Below are positions 23,315 through 34,660 of a DNA stretch of 64,000 bases, piece after piece. The DNA comes from Lytechinus pictus (Eukaryota; Echinodermata; Echinoidea; Temnopleuroida; Toxopneustidae): contig NC_087249.1 of the NCBI RefSeq assembly GCF_037042905.1, forward strand, positions 12,591,501 to 12,655,500. The letters are read 5' to 3'. The notes under the pieces are model-generated. The model did not search any database. It saw only the letters and a program-made list of their open reading frames with translations, and was not told where the DNA came from. Every line of letters starts with the position of its first letter. Positions within the stretch are counted from its first letter, which is position 1. A program made the translations under genes and the position numbers.

Positions 23315-23649
23315 CTTGATGTCCACTCATATGAACCGCTGTGGAGCCCTTGCTACCAGCCCCAATCACATTGACCCATGGCCCCGACGACTAGAATGCG
23401 GCAGCTCCGGACGTCAGATCAGGGGCCCGTTTCATAAAGAATATCAACAAGTATCATTGCCATTATGGCAACGACCGTGATGACAAGACTCAACAGCCAA
23501 TCGTAATAAAGATTTCCATGGTAGCTGTAGTTACAAAAATGGCAATGATGAGATAGTTGTAAGTCTTTATGAAACAGACCCCGATCGTCGGCTCAACTCA
23601 CCTGCAAAGCTCGGACGTTTAGCAACCAGACCGATCGGAACCAATCCAG
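23315..23649 (+). other. Candidate exon carrying a MITE insertion
   Basis: Bounded by acceptor ttcaattcag and donor ccag|gtaagc. An ATG at about 23381 (MAPTTRMRQLRTSD) runs into the MITE at 23422-23582 and stops. After the MITE the frame RRLNSPAKLGRL, then ATRPIGTNPG is open and joins 27069-27153 in phase. Removing the MITE and one target copy would align both halves. Could also be chance or an untranslated exon. Confidence 0.3.
23422..23582. mobile_element. GGGGCCCGTTTCATAAA-type MITE
   Basis: Left GGGGCCCGTTTCATAAAG, right CTTTATGAAACAGACCCC. Possible GATC(A/G) target copies at 23417-23421 and 23583-23587. Contains acagccaatcg (CCAAT box). Confidence 0.75.
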
Positions 23650-24123
23650 GTAAGCAACAATTGCAGATGTAAAAATATCACATCTGTTTTCTATGAAGCT
23701 ACATGTGCTTGGGCACCAATCAATGTAGGAATCGAGTTAAACTCATGTTTTTACCAAGTTGATTAATTATACATGGCTTTGTCCCAGCTCTGTGACTCTA
23801 TCTGTCTTCATGTCTTACTTATCCAGCTATAGGAAAGGCTGCTTGCGATGGATTATTCAACTAATGTTATGTATAGTGTAGTAGGTTTCACGGTACACCA
23901 TGTATCTTTCTTGGGCAAGTGTGGGTCTTGAAAAGGACCACCCAATCTCGACGTTTCGACAAGTGTGTTGTTATCTTCAAGAGAATAATAGAGAGTTTTA
24001 GGAGCAATGAACAAGAACGGCGTAGCAGTCGTCTGATCGTTCGAGTCAACGTCGCTGTCTGCCCTTGTTCACTACAGATGCGAATACTTTAGATTTCACT
24101 CGACTTGTACGTGTACCTACGTC

Positions 24124-24315
24124 CACGTGAAACAACGTGATTACCAACGGAAAGGCTGATCTTCATGCTGAGCTTGAACGGTTAAAATGACGTCACTCAC
24201 GTGCACGTCGACTATGATTTAGGAGAACCGCAAAATGGATGTGGCGAGGTTCTTGATTCTGATAGTGGACGTGTGTGAGGACCTGAGGCATATGGCAGGC
24301 CAAAAAATGACGTCA
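24124..24315. promoter_or_regulatory. Cluster of CRE and E-box motifs
   Basis: Two perfect TGACGTCA sites (24188-24195, 24308-24315) and two CACGTG E-boxes (24124-24129, 24198-24203) within 192 bp of CpG-rich sequence. These are textbook CREB/ATF and bHLH targets. No adjacent transcription start is proven. Confidence 0.35.
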
Positions 24316-24329
24316 TCTCGATCGTCGTC

Positions 24330-25950
24330 TATGTCGACAGTTGTTTCTAAAAGTGCTCAATGTTATGTATTTAGGCATAAGGAGCATTACATGCTTAGAC
24401 CTAATACAGATCCACCAAAGCATCACAGGAAAGAATTCTACAGTGCGTATCAATAAAAAGTTTACACTTCGAAAAAGTCCTGGGAATTGAAAAATATACA
24501 CACATTATATTCTTGGGTTTGGGTCTCATCTATCAAATTAAAGTACAAATTTTGACAGAATGATACGCTTCAGTGAACACTGTCCATTTTTGTATAAAGC
24601 TCGCAGAAATCGGTTTGCTCAGAAAACTCATTTTTGATGCTGTGTCAAGGAAAACAAGCGAAAACAAACTGACCGTGTGGTACATTTCCTTTGTATTTTT
24701 AGCAATCTGAAATAATACAGATATATTTAATATTTTGTCAAGTTTATTTAAGACATCTCCAGCATTCTTTCACTAAGTTTTTAAAGTGGGACCACATTTC
24801 ATATTTCATTTAATACTTGTTTCTCCACACTTTTCCCAAGCTTGACAATGATTAAAAACCTAAAATCAAGCCTAAGCCATTTCCTGTACAGCTCCGTGTA
24901 AAACAGATATCATCACGATGGCCCCCAAGTGTGGGGACTGGGGAGGGTGGGGGGGGGGGTGTGCAATGATGCTCTATGAAGTGTTTTGGGCAAGGAAACA
25001 AGCTAAAAGCCAAAAGATATCTTCAAATCAACCTTCCTAGCGAAAGTTTATGTGTTAATGACTAATTTATACTTTTATCGATATAACTATTTCCAAGTCC
25101 TGCGCAAATCATTTTTCACGAACTTTTCTAAAGTATGTAGTGCTCACTCAAGCGGATAGATAGATAGATATATTTTGTCATTTGCTTAAAGAGATCTGTA
25201 CCAATGCTTAAATGGGGAAAAAGCTTCAGGATATTAAGAGTATCTAATTTTACAGCTTTTTTTTAAGTGTAACTGTGATCACTGGAGTATTGTGATGAAC
25301 AACACACTTTTGATTATTAGCGTTATCAACTCAAAACCATTTTTTTTTCATTTGATAATCAAATATTCTCGTGTTAAGATATGGTACATTTTTAGTCGTA
25401 CTCAAAGTCTGGCTATCATGGTGCTCATATCATGGCACTCACTTCATATAAAGCGTAATTTTATCCTATTCACAAGGTGCAAACATTTATGATACACACT
25501 TGATACCACTGACAAAAGGAAGCAACTCTGTGGAATGTGTTTCTTAGTAAATTATGAGAAAAATGTGACAATGTTTAATGTGTAAAAATAGAGCTACTTG
25601 CTCTTGAAATGTCTATATTTCAGAAATTGGGCCATATGTGACTTCAGATCATTGACCACTTTGCAGCACATTCATAAAATATTCTTATCAAGAAAAAGTC
25701 AATTTTGAAGATTTTTTTTTTTTAATCAGAATTGCTTCCTTTTTGTCAGTAGACGGTATATGTAGTATACAGCTTCAATAATTTAATATGGATCTATAAA
25801 TATTTATTTACATAAGTATGTGTCTTTTGTCTTCTTGATTTTTTTGGGGGGCTAAATATTTCAATAATAGCATCTCAAATCTGGGTACTCATGGAAGAAG
25901 GTAGTGATTTCTGGATATTATATATTAGATATTATATATTTTTTTATTAC
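24330..25950. other. Gene-less stretch
   Basis: AT-rich, with a G-run near 24949-24959. No coding exon or clear transposon ends seen. Confidence 0.4.
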
Positions 25951-26640
25951 CCGCCAATCAAAGTTTGAAGGAATCGGCTTATGGTCGGGCTGTCCATCGC
26001 ACATCTTGCGGGTCAATTTACTTCCTCAGTTTTTATCCCCATTTTCATGAAATCTGGAACACAGATTGGACTTGGTTAAAAGATGTTCAAGACACATTTT
26101 TTTTGTATTTGTGGGAAATCTTGTTGCCATGGTGATTATGCAAAAAATTAGGTAAAAATCTTGCAGTGTGAACTACCTCATCAGTTTTCGACCAATTCTC
26201 ATGAAATTTGGCTCACAAGATGGGCAAGACATTTTTTTCCTCCATGTATGGGAAACTGCATTGCCATGGTAACAGCTATATTACAACAATGTGTAAACAT
26301 CATGTGGGTTGAACTGTGTCATCAATTTATGACCTATGCTCATGATATTTGGCACGCACATAGGTCTTGAGCTACAGGTGTGCAAGACACTTTTTTTTGC
26401 ATTTGTCAGAAAATGTGTTGCCATTGTAACTATGTATAAAAAAAAATTAGAAAAAACTTATTGTGGATCACACTACTTCCCCAGTTTTTAGCCAATGCTC
26501 ATGAAAGTTGGCAAAAATATTCATGTTGGGGTAAAGATATGCAAGATTAATTTTCTAAATTTGTTTTAAGTTTGATCTCCCATTGGTACTGCATGCTGGA
26601 ATAGATGACCTTTGTGGTCAAGGTAACTTCTAGTTTGCCT
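25950..26640 (+). repeat. ~155 bp tandem array
   Basis: Four units, each with cctca(g/t)ttt...gacc, a ctcatgaaattt-gg block, aagacattttttt and gttgccatggtaac. Similar in unit length and style to the arrays at 30098, 32800 and 54419. Confidence 0.75.
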
Positions 26641-26774
26641 TGCCTGTGGGAATCTAAGCTATATTTTTATAGTATGAATGTCATCTTTTGTGTGATTCTT
26701 TCTTCTTCAATGTAATCCACTTGTTAAATTTCTATATTTTACACAAAAAAGCAATGATATTCTTGTTGCTATGG

Positions 26775-27060
26775 AGCGTAGAGCGTTGTGGCCCAGTGGA
26801 TTAGTCTTCTGACTTTGAAACAGAGGGTCATGGGTTCGAATCCCAGTTATGGCGTAATTTCCTTCAGCAAGAAATTAATTCACATTGTGCTGCACTCAAC
26901 CCAGTTGAGGTGAATGGGTACCCGGCAGGATTAATTCCTTGAATGCATGAGCGCTGAAAGGCAGCTCGAGCTAAAGCCGAGGTAATAATAATAACAACGC
27001 GCCTCGGAATAGAATATTTCTAGATAGATGGCGCTATATAAATTCCTATTATTATTACTA
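26775..27060 (+). mobile_element. tRNA-derived SINE with (ATT)n tail
   Basis: A box tggcccagtgg (26789-26799), B box ggttcgaatcc (26833-26843), body block gaatgggtacccggcagga, then gcgctatataaattcctatt and ATT repeats. The Pol III boxes look intact. Confidence 0.85.
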
Positions 27061-27068
27061 TCTTCCAG

Positions 27069-27153
27069 GGATCAAAAGTGGTGATGAAACAGCGAGGATG
27101 TTGCAGAGAATGACTTCAGGATGTTTGTGAAGAAATATTAGCATCAGAGAATG
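27069..27153 (+). other. Candidate small exon after SINE tail
   Basis: Acceptor tcttccag directly follows the SINE tail; donor atg|gtaatt. In phase with 23315-23649 it reads IKSGDETARMLQRMTSGCL and TGA. The pyrimidine-containing acceptor is partly SINE-derived. Unproven. Confidence 0.3.
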
Positions 27154-27295
27154 GTAATTAATTAATTCCACCTCTCCTCCATTTGTGGACAAGGAATCAT
27201 TTCAAGTCCCATTTCTCTTATTCTCTTACATTGTTTCTTCCAAGTTGCTTGGATGTTGCCAGAAAGAATAATCATTGAAACATCAGAGTAAAAGT

Positions 27296-28988
27296 AGGAG
27301 TGGGCTATAAATGGGTGATTTTTGGTTTTACTGTGGGAACAGTTTTTTTGTGTTCCTTTTACCTTATCTCAACATGAAATGACAATATTTTTTGTCTCGG
27401 GTCCGAGAAAAAAGTGTGCCGGGCCAAAATCCAAAATGGCCGCCCAAACCCCCCAAAATCACCGTTTTGGCCACAACTTTTTTATTTGGTGGTCAATTTC
27501 TCTGGTTTTGGTGTCTATTCATATGTTTTGGGGGTCAGGCAATTTGTTTTTCCTATAATTAGTACTTTTAAACCACTATTTGTAGAGTTAAAAGGTTATT
27601 ATACCTAAATTTTCCCATTTTTGTAGCCTTTTTCAGCCAAAAAGTGGGTTTTATCATCCTGGGGTTCTGGGATATTAGATGATACAAGGTCAACAATAGC
27701 AAGCAGCTTCATATAACTATATTGCTTTTATTCCTCCACTTTGGGTTTTACGGATATTTGTGAAATATATCTTATCAAATGTCAAAATGTCATTTATCCA
27801 TAGGGGCTATACGGTGTACAATGCACTATACATACTACACTGCATATATCCATGCATTGACCACCATGGCATATGACAAGGCCTGTATATAAACTATAGT
27901 GTCATAGAAATGAGCTTCAAATGTTTAGAATTAGATTGTGAATTTGATTCCTTGTCAGCTGATGTACGTGATGAAACCAGCAACGTAAATTGCACTTAAA
28001 TATCACATACATGTATATATCATATACGTACGTCCCATTTTTAGCCATATCTTCTTCATTTGTAGGCTTTTTTTACCTGGTTCTGGTGTCTAACTGGCCT
28101 AATGGCCTATGTTTATGGGGTCAGGTAACTACTAGTATCATGGTAACGCTGATCAACAGCCAATCAGAATCAAGGATTGCATGCAAGTTACCATTAAGTT
28201 AAGTTAACATAATGGTAAATTTTTATGCAACGGGGCCCAGAATAGCTAGTGTAAATTACCTCTCTCCGCCCCCTGAATTAGCATATTTGACAAAACATGT
28301 CCTCAATTTCTGAGACAAAACATATCTTCAATTTCTGAGGCATCTAATTCTAAACCTGAGAGCTCATTTCTATGACACTATAGTTTATACAAGCCTTGTT
28401 ATCTGTCATAGTGGCCAATGCATTTATGCAGTGCAGTATGTATGCACAGTACATTGTATACTGTATAGCCCCAATGGATAATTGACATTTTTTATTTAAT
28501 AAGATATATTTCACAAATATCCGTAAAACCCAAAGTGGAGGAATAAAAGCAATATAGCTATATGAAGTTGCTTGCTATTGTTTACCTCGTACCATCGAAT
28601 ATCCCAGAACCCCAGGATGATAAAACCTACTTTTTGGCTGAAAAAGGCTACAAAAATGGGAAAATTTAGGTATAATTACCTTTTAACTCTACAAATAATG
28701 GTTTAAAAGTACTAATTATAGGAAAAACAAATTGCCTGCCCCCAAAACATATGAATAGACACCAAAACCAGAGAAATTGACCACCAAATAAAAAATTTGT
28801 GGCCATAACTGTGATTTTGGGGATTTTGGCGGCAATTTTGGATTTTGGCCCGGCACACTTTTTTCTCGGACCCGAGACAAAAAATATTGTCATTTCATGT
28901 TGAGATACATTACAAGGAATATAAAAAAAACTGTTGTCATATTGAAATTACAAAAATAGTATTTTTGACCCATGTATAGCCCACTCCT
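27296..28988. mobile_element. Mutator-like foldback element with 9 bp target duplication
   Basis: Termini AGGAGTGGGC and GCCCACTCCT, flanked by AGTAAAAGT on both sides (27287-27295, 28989-28997). The arms (27296-27945 and about 28340-28988) are near-complementary along ~650 bp (ctcgggtccgagaaaaaagt; cctggggttctgggatat; gtgtcatagaaatgagct). A 9 bp duplication with long arms is the Mutator/MULE signature. The spacer holds a nested MITE at about 28110-28232. No transposase ORF. Confidence 0.88.
28110..28232. mobile_element. Nested GGGGCCC...TTGCATAAA-type MITE
   Basis: The right end tttttatgcaacggggccc is intact and the left end is degraded (ctatgtttatggggtc). Contains cagccaatcagaatcaagga, shared with 44267-44417. 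Confidence 0.6.
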
Positions 28989-28989
28989 A

Positions 28990-29373
28990 GTAAAAGTAAC
29001 TGTTAATGTTTATATGTTTTTCCAATAAGAACTCACTTTACAAATTGACTCAATTTTGACTCCTCAAATGGTCAAGATGACCATTAGAATTTTCACACCA
29101 AGTTGAAAGTTGTTCCTTATTATGTCCCTGAACACATGAAAGTGAAAAATCAAACTTGGCAAATTTGTCGAAGTAATGACGAACGCTTTCTGGCTATTAT
29201 CATTTTGATAATTCTTGCTAAACAGCAAACACCAATCAAACACCAATGCAGATCTTACCTGCATTTTTAACATGATTTCATAATCACTTTGAGATGATTC
29301 CATTTTCCAAATTTATAACTGAGTACAAAATTGTTATCTTAAATTTATTTTCTATTTACGTTTCTATCTGCAG
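28990..29373. other. Gene-less stretch
   Basis: No feature recognised between the Mutator-like element and the candidate exon at 29374. Confidence 0.4.
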
Positions 29374-29563
29374 CAAGCAGAGACTGAGATTTCTATCCAT
29401 GAGAGCAAAACCGTAAAGGGTTCATCTGGCAGAAGTGGACTAACAGGAAGCAATGAATGTGGAGTTAGATTACAAAGAAGTCTTTGTAATGATGGAGGAT
29501 AAACTCACCAAACTCGGGTCAGACATCAAGATAATGCCCAGAAACAAGACACCAGAACCAGTG
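29374..29563 (+). CDS. Candidate first coding exon of a 70-residue protein
   Basis: Acceptor ctatctgcag, donor gtg|gtaagt. The ATG at 29453 follows an in-frame TAA (29441-29443) and gives 37 residues (MNVELDYKEVFVMMEDKLTK, then LGSDIKIMPRNKTPEPV) ending in phase 0. It joins 31411-31512. Another frame is also open here, so coding status is uncertain. No family recognised. Confidence 0.35.
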
Positions 29564-30065
29564 GTAAGTTGTGCAGTATTAATGGTAATTATTATTAGGG
29601 CATTTTAACGGTGCAATAAGTGTATGATTTGTCTGCAATATCAGAGATGCCTGCATTGTCACGAATATTACAAATTTATAAATGTGCATTTTTTATTTTA
29701 TAAACGGGCCGGCAGTAAAAATTTGTAGTGGAAAGGTTGTTCAAGTCTCTCAATTTTTTTTTAGGATTGCGCGGATGAAAAGATCACATCAGTCTGCTTT
29801 CTTTTATGACATCACAGGCTCATCTAGTATGTGCGTCTAAGTAAGCGAATCAAAATCCTTGCCATAGCCTTTTCTTTGAAAGAACACATATTTCAGATAG
29901 CGTCTCAGTTTTTATGTGCTATGGGTGAAATGATGCACCCAATATGCACAGTGCAGCACAAAAACTGCACAGCTGGGAGATTGCATAGAATTACAAGCAT
30001 GAACACGTGACTTGCATACACACTTGCTAATAGGCTACATGTACATATTATCCTTGAACCCATTT
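29564..30065. other. Intron sequence
   Basis: Between candidate exons; nothing recognised. Confidence 0.35.
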
Positions 30066-30715
30066 TTAGCTCATCTGGCCCAAAAGGCCAGATGAGCTTA
30101 TGCCATGGCAATTTCAAAATGCTTCTTCGTCGTAATTTCAAGTCCGATTTTAATTCTGTTTGCTTTATATGATAGCACTAGTTGGGGGATTCAAAACAGC
30201 TACACCGAATTTTGAAACTCATTCAATGTGCTAATTTATGTGCATTTTTCAAAATTCACATAAAATGCTTCTTTTTTATTTGTTGACCAATTTTGATTTT
30301 TTTTCTTCCATCTGGTAGAGGTGCATGAGGTTTACCAAACTTCTACACAGAATTTTGAAATTTTGACAAGAAAACTTATGCTAATTTATGCATATTTTTC
30401 AAAATTTACATAAAATGCTGCTTCTCCTTCATTTGTTGACTGATTTTGATTTTTTTCTTCCATCTGGTAGAGCTTCGTGAGGTTCACCAAACATCTACAC
30501 AGAATTTTTAGGGGAAAGTTATTTATGCTAATTTATGTGAAATTTATTCATAATCACAAATAAATGCTTCTTCTCTGTCATTTCTTCATTAATTTCAATT
30601 CGGTTTCCTCAATTTATGTCATTAATATAATTCACTACAGTGTCAACTGGGCTGAAATTAAAAATTGTGTTAAATTTCTTTGCGAGATGCCGGATGAGCT
30701 CCATGTCATTTTGGA
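30066..30715 (+). mobile_element. Element with AGCTCATCTGGCC ends enclosing a tandem array
   Basis: Starts with the perfect hairpin agctcatctggcc-caaaa-ggccagatgagct (30067-30097) and ends gccggatgagct (about 30690-30701). Between are three ~155 bp units with gctaatttatg, caaaattcacataaaatgct and tccatctggtagag. Same plan as 32721-33810. Confidence 0.65.
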
Positions 30716-30865
30716 GGGGACCTAAAGATTCCCCCCCCCCCCCAGTCTTTCCGGTCTAGAAAATACCTTAGTCTTACTACGGTTACCGGCATGTGATGTA
30801 TGTAAAGCGCTGTGGATCACTTGTCAACTGCCACAGTAATGTTTCTGACAGTGACCTACTTCCAG

Positions 30866-30995
30866 GGCCCCTGTTGCATAAAATTACCATTTTGGTAACT
30901 TTTTATTGGCTGTTGATCAGCATTACTATGGTACATGTAGTTGCCATTTGATGGAAAAGTTACCATAATAGTAACTTTTATGCAACGGAGCCCAG
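30866..30995. mobile_element. GGGCCCCTGTTGCATAAAA-type MITE
   Basis: Left gggcccctgttgcataaaa, right cttttatgcaacggagccca; inner ttaccatt/taatggtaac-like blocks; central ttattggctgttgatcag. Same family as 28110 and 44267. Confidence 0.75.
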
Positions 30996-31410
30996 GAGGC
31001 TGATCTACCCATCATCAGACTGCTGCCTCCTCCTTCCTGTTGGGTTGCTGTAGATTCTATATCTTGTTTTCTCCAATTGTGTTAGTGTGAATAATCGTCA
31101 TTATTCTCCCTTGTAAACATGCTCTGTCACTCTGCCACTATGTTGCACAGATATTTCGGTGTAACCTTATGACAAGGGATTATTTCTACTAGTTAAGTAC
31201 ACTTGTACAAGGCTTGGATCTGCAATATTAAGAACTTTTTTTAGGTGTTTTTATTGCTGTGCAACATTAGTTCTCTAGATATATAATTAAATTCTGATGG
31301 CAGGGTGTCTAAGAAGCATTCTTACTGTTGTGGTTAGTTAGTAAATTAATCTCTATTATTGATCATTTCACTTTATACTCTTGATTTTATGTCATTTTTT
31401 TTTGCTGCAG

Positions 31411-31526
31411 CCATTATTACAAGGGAGAGAATGCTATCCTTGTCATCTTGCCAAACACAAAGGACCTATCGACTTTTCAACAGAGACTAAGGAGACTGTG
31501 AAGGCTGTGTAAGCACATGGTGGAAC
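31411..31526 (+). CDS. Candidate terminal coding exon (CYPC-containing)
   Basis: Acceptor ttttgctgcag. In phase with 29374-29563 it adds PLLQGRECYPCHLAKHKGPI and DFSTETKETVKAV, then TAA at 31510-31512, giving 70 residues in all with one CxxC. A donor (aac|gtaagt) follows the stop, so the 3' UTR may be spliced. Cys pair and charged composition look protein-like. Function unknown. Confidence 0.38.
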
Positions 31527-31579
31527 GTAAGTCAAGAACATGCATCTTAAAGAGGAAAAAAAAGATCAGACAAGTTGAT

Positions 31580-31985
31580 AAGGGAAAGTTCGAACAATAT
31601 CGGACAAACAATTTATAAGAAAGTTATGAATTTTTAAAAGTTGTAAAAATCTGGAATCACTTACCCATGGAGACTTCACATTGGCTGCATTTGTGATGTC
31701 ATAGTGATGTAAGGCAAGGACTACTCTTTCACTTACTCCAATTTATAAAATGGCTAAGATGAAATTTTTTCAAAACTTTTTCTTCAAACTATAGTTTGCT
31801 TTCATGAGGACATAAAGCAACATGCTGCCTGGGTTATATTTTGCTTACTGCCCCAGAGGAATAGGTACAAACCACCCAGTTGCCAATTTGAAATTTTCAC
31901 TGTCTTAGGGATTTCAAGTTCAAAGCAGCCTTAACTTTCTTGTTGCTTGTCCGATTTCTTTCAAACTTTCACAATTCTGTTTTTC
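31580..31985. mobile_element. Palindromic MITE
   Basis: Left gggaaagttcgaacaatatc plus ggacaaacaatttataagaa is inverted at the right (ctttcttgttgcttgtccg, ttctttcaaactttca). Its central gtgatgtcatagtgatgt resembles the 7415 family in style. Boundaries approximate. Confidence 0.55.
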
Positions 31986-32720
31986 TTATTTTCTTCTTTT
32001 CCAACACAAAATTTTATGTCCAATGTTGGATTCCCTTCAAGCCCCATCTTAATAGACCATGCCCTGCCAAAAAGGGGATGAAGAGGGGTGCAAAACCACA
32101 GGTGGGAGCCTCGATGCTCCGTCTTACCAGACCTTCCCTGAAATCCTTGCAGCTGTGTGCCTGGGAGTGGCAGTCTGTTTTACAGCCATCATTCTTCCAA
32201 TAATAGTCCAAAATCACATGCACAAATGCAGATAACTTACAGGCATGATTGATCAGGTACCTCCGTTTGACTAGCCTACAGCTTTTATTTATGAGGGTAC
32301 AGAAGCACTTGTATCATAGCATTCTTTGACCAAGTATTAATCACAGCAAAAGAAGATTAATTCAAAGATTTTTATATCTTTCAAATGGAAACTTACTATT
32401 TACTTTACTGCAAAAAAAAACATAACCAGAAACATATTTTGTAAACGACCCGATTTCGCCACTCATATGATCATGCACATAAAGGCCCATGTCTAAAATA
32501 AGACTAATCGTTGCGCAATGTTGAGCTTTTCTGACAGACTGCACCCCGATAGCGTTTGAACGGAAGGTCTTTCACAGCTCTGACGGGGCGGAGTTGCAAT
32601 TCCACCCCCCCCCCCCCTTCAACCCTTGTTATATATAGCAGGCTAAAATTTGGCTAAATCCTGCCTGGCTTCTTCCTCCCATTACCTCACTAGGAGCATA
32701 TTTAACAGGAAGGGGTTTTT
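31986..32720. other. Gene-less stretch
   Basis: No exon recognised; a C-run at 32604-32617. Confidence 0.4.
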
Positions 32721-33810
32721 GTCTCACCTGCATAGCAGAGTGAGACTATAGGCGCCGCTTTTCCGACGGCGACGGCGGCGGCGTCAACACCAAATCTTAA
32801 CCTGAGGTTAAGTTTTTGAAATGACAGCATAACTTAGAGAGTATATGGACCTAGTTCATGAAACTTGGCCATAAGGTTAATTAAGTATTACTGAACATCC
32901 TGCCTGAGTTTCATGTCACATGACCAAGATCAAAGGTCATTTAGGGTCAATGAACTTAGACCATGTTGGGGGAATCAACATCAAAATCTTAACCTAAGGT
33001 TAAGTTTTTGAAATGTCATCATAACTTAGAAAATATATGGACCTAGTTCATGAAACTTATACATAAGGTTAATCAAGTATCACTGAACATCCTGCTTGAG
33101 TTTCACATCACATGACCAAGGTCAAAGGTCATTTAGGGTCAATGAACTTTGGCCGAATTGGGGGTATTTGTTGAATTACCATCATAACTTTGAAAATTTA
33201 TGGATCTAGTTCATGAAACTTGGACATTAGGTTAATTAAGTACCACTGAATATCCTGTGCGAGTTTCAGGTCACATGACCATGGTCAATGGTCATTTAAG
33301 GTCAATGAACTTTGGCCGTGTTGGGGTATTTGTTTAATTACCATCCTAACTCTGAAAGTATACGGATCTGATTCATGAAACTTGGACATAAGAGTAATCA
33401 AGTATTACTGAACATCCTGTGCAAGTTTCAGGTCACATGATCAAGGTCAAAGGTCATTTAGGGTCAATGAACTTTGGCCAAATTGGGGTATTTGTTGAAT
33501 TACAGCCATAAATTTGAAAGTGTGTTGGTCTAGTTCATAAAACTTGGACATAATAGTAATCAAGTATCACTGAACATCCTGTGCGAGTTTCAGGTCACAT
33601 GATCAAGGTCAAAGGTCATGTAAGGTCAAAGAACTTTGGCCACGTTGGGAGTATTTGTTGAATTGCCATCATATCTCTATAAGTGTATTGGTCTAGTTCA
33701 TAAAACGTGGAAATAAGAGTAACCAAGTATCATTGAACATCTTGTGCGAGTTATAGTAGTTTTCAAAATCAGCACTGCTGCTATATTGAATCGCGTGATG
33801 CAGGTGAGAC
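32721..33810 (+). mobile_element. Element with GTCTCACCTGCAT ends and ~155-190 bp tandem units
   Basis: Exact 13 bp inverted termini GTCTCACCTGCAT (32721-32733) and ATGCAGGTGAGAC (33798-33810). Inside, after a GC-rich ggcgacggcggcggcg block, are about six units: ggacctagttcatgaaactt, gg-cataaggttaat-aagtat, ctgaacatcctg, gtttcaggtcacatgacc, aaggtcaaaggtcat and tgaactttggcc. Perfect DR1 sites in units at 33119-33131, 33444-33456 and 33606-33618. No ORF and no clear target duplication. Confidence 0.75.
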
Positions 33811-34660
33811 GGCCAGAGGCATTCCACTTGTTTTTATTTTCAACCTGCCTTTGGCAGGGCAGTCAGAAAAGTGTTTGTGAAGACGGGCCTTTATTTGATC
33901 TGGTGACAATTGGTGTTACGTGCTGTATTGCCATTAGACTTGATTACCATGCATTAATCGCAACTCTTTGGGCAACAATTCTATAAAAATGTGTGAATAT
34001 ATTAACCATAAAGCGAATTTTAGGTTATCATTTTTATGTTATCATAAAGCCGTGGTCCCGTTTGTGGATTTAGGGAGGAAATACATCTTTCCTGAAAAGT
34101 AACCATTTCAAACTTATTTCCATTTTACTTGAAGTGGAATGTTTGTAACGATTCAGTTTTTATAGCATACAGGGTTTTGGTCCAATTTTGCTGATAATTC
34201 AAATGCGATGCTGAAATATGATATCACACAAGATATACAGAGATATTTTTTATATCTATTATTTATTGCATTTAACACGGAAATCATGACACATTTGTAG
34301 CAAGAGACAAAGCACCAAAAATTTATTTGTGTACAGTGAAGAAGGGGAAGGGTCACCTGTGGAACAGAGCCAAATCGCATCATTGCTATCCACTCCCATT
34401 ACGGATAACAGAAACCATATTTACTTCCGAACTGATGTGGAAACAGAACAAATGACATGTCTGAAAAGAGATTTCCCACACATATCAAGGCTACATGTAT
34501 AAAAGACTGTAAATATAATGATTACAAAAAAAGGAAAGGAAAAGCATATACTGGTAGTTCGTTTATTCAAATGCAAACTTTTATGTATACCCATGTACGT
34601 GGGTCACAGTGCGATTGTTTTTTTTTGTAAGGAATATTGTTAGAACGATATTTTGTTCTT
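33811..34660. other. Gene-less stretch
   Basis: Nothing recognised on either strand. Confidence 0.4.

Noticed and set aside
24235..24456. 73-codon plus-strand frame near the CRE cluster
   Set aside because: Spans the CRE motifs and a serine run (SSRSSSMSTVV); no domain, no splice support.
26775..26860. tRNA gene on the plus strand
   Set aside because: Same SINE layout; not a free-standing tRNA.
32800..33760. CRISPR-like regular repeats
   Set aside because: Whole ~155-190 bp units repeat without unique spacers, and the genome is animal.
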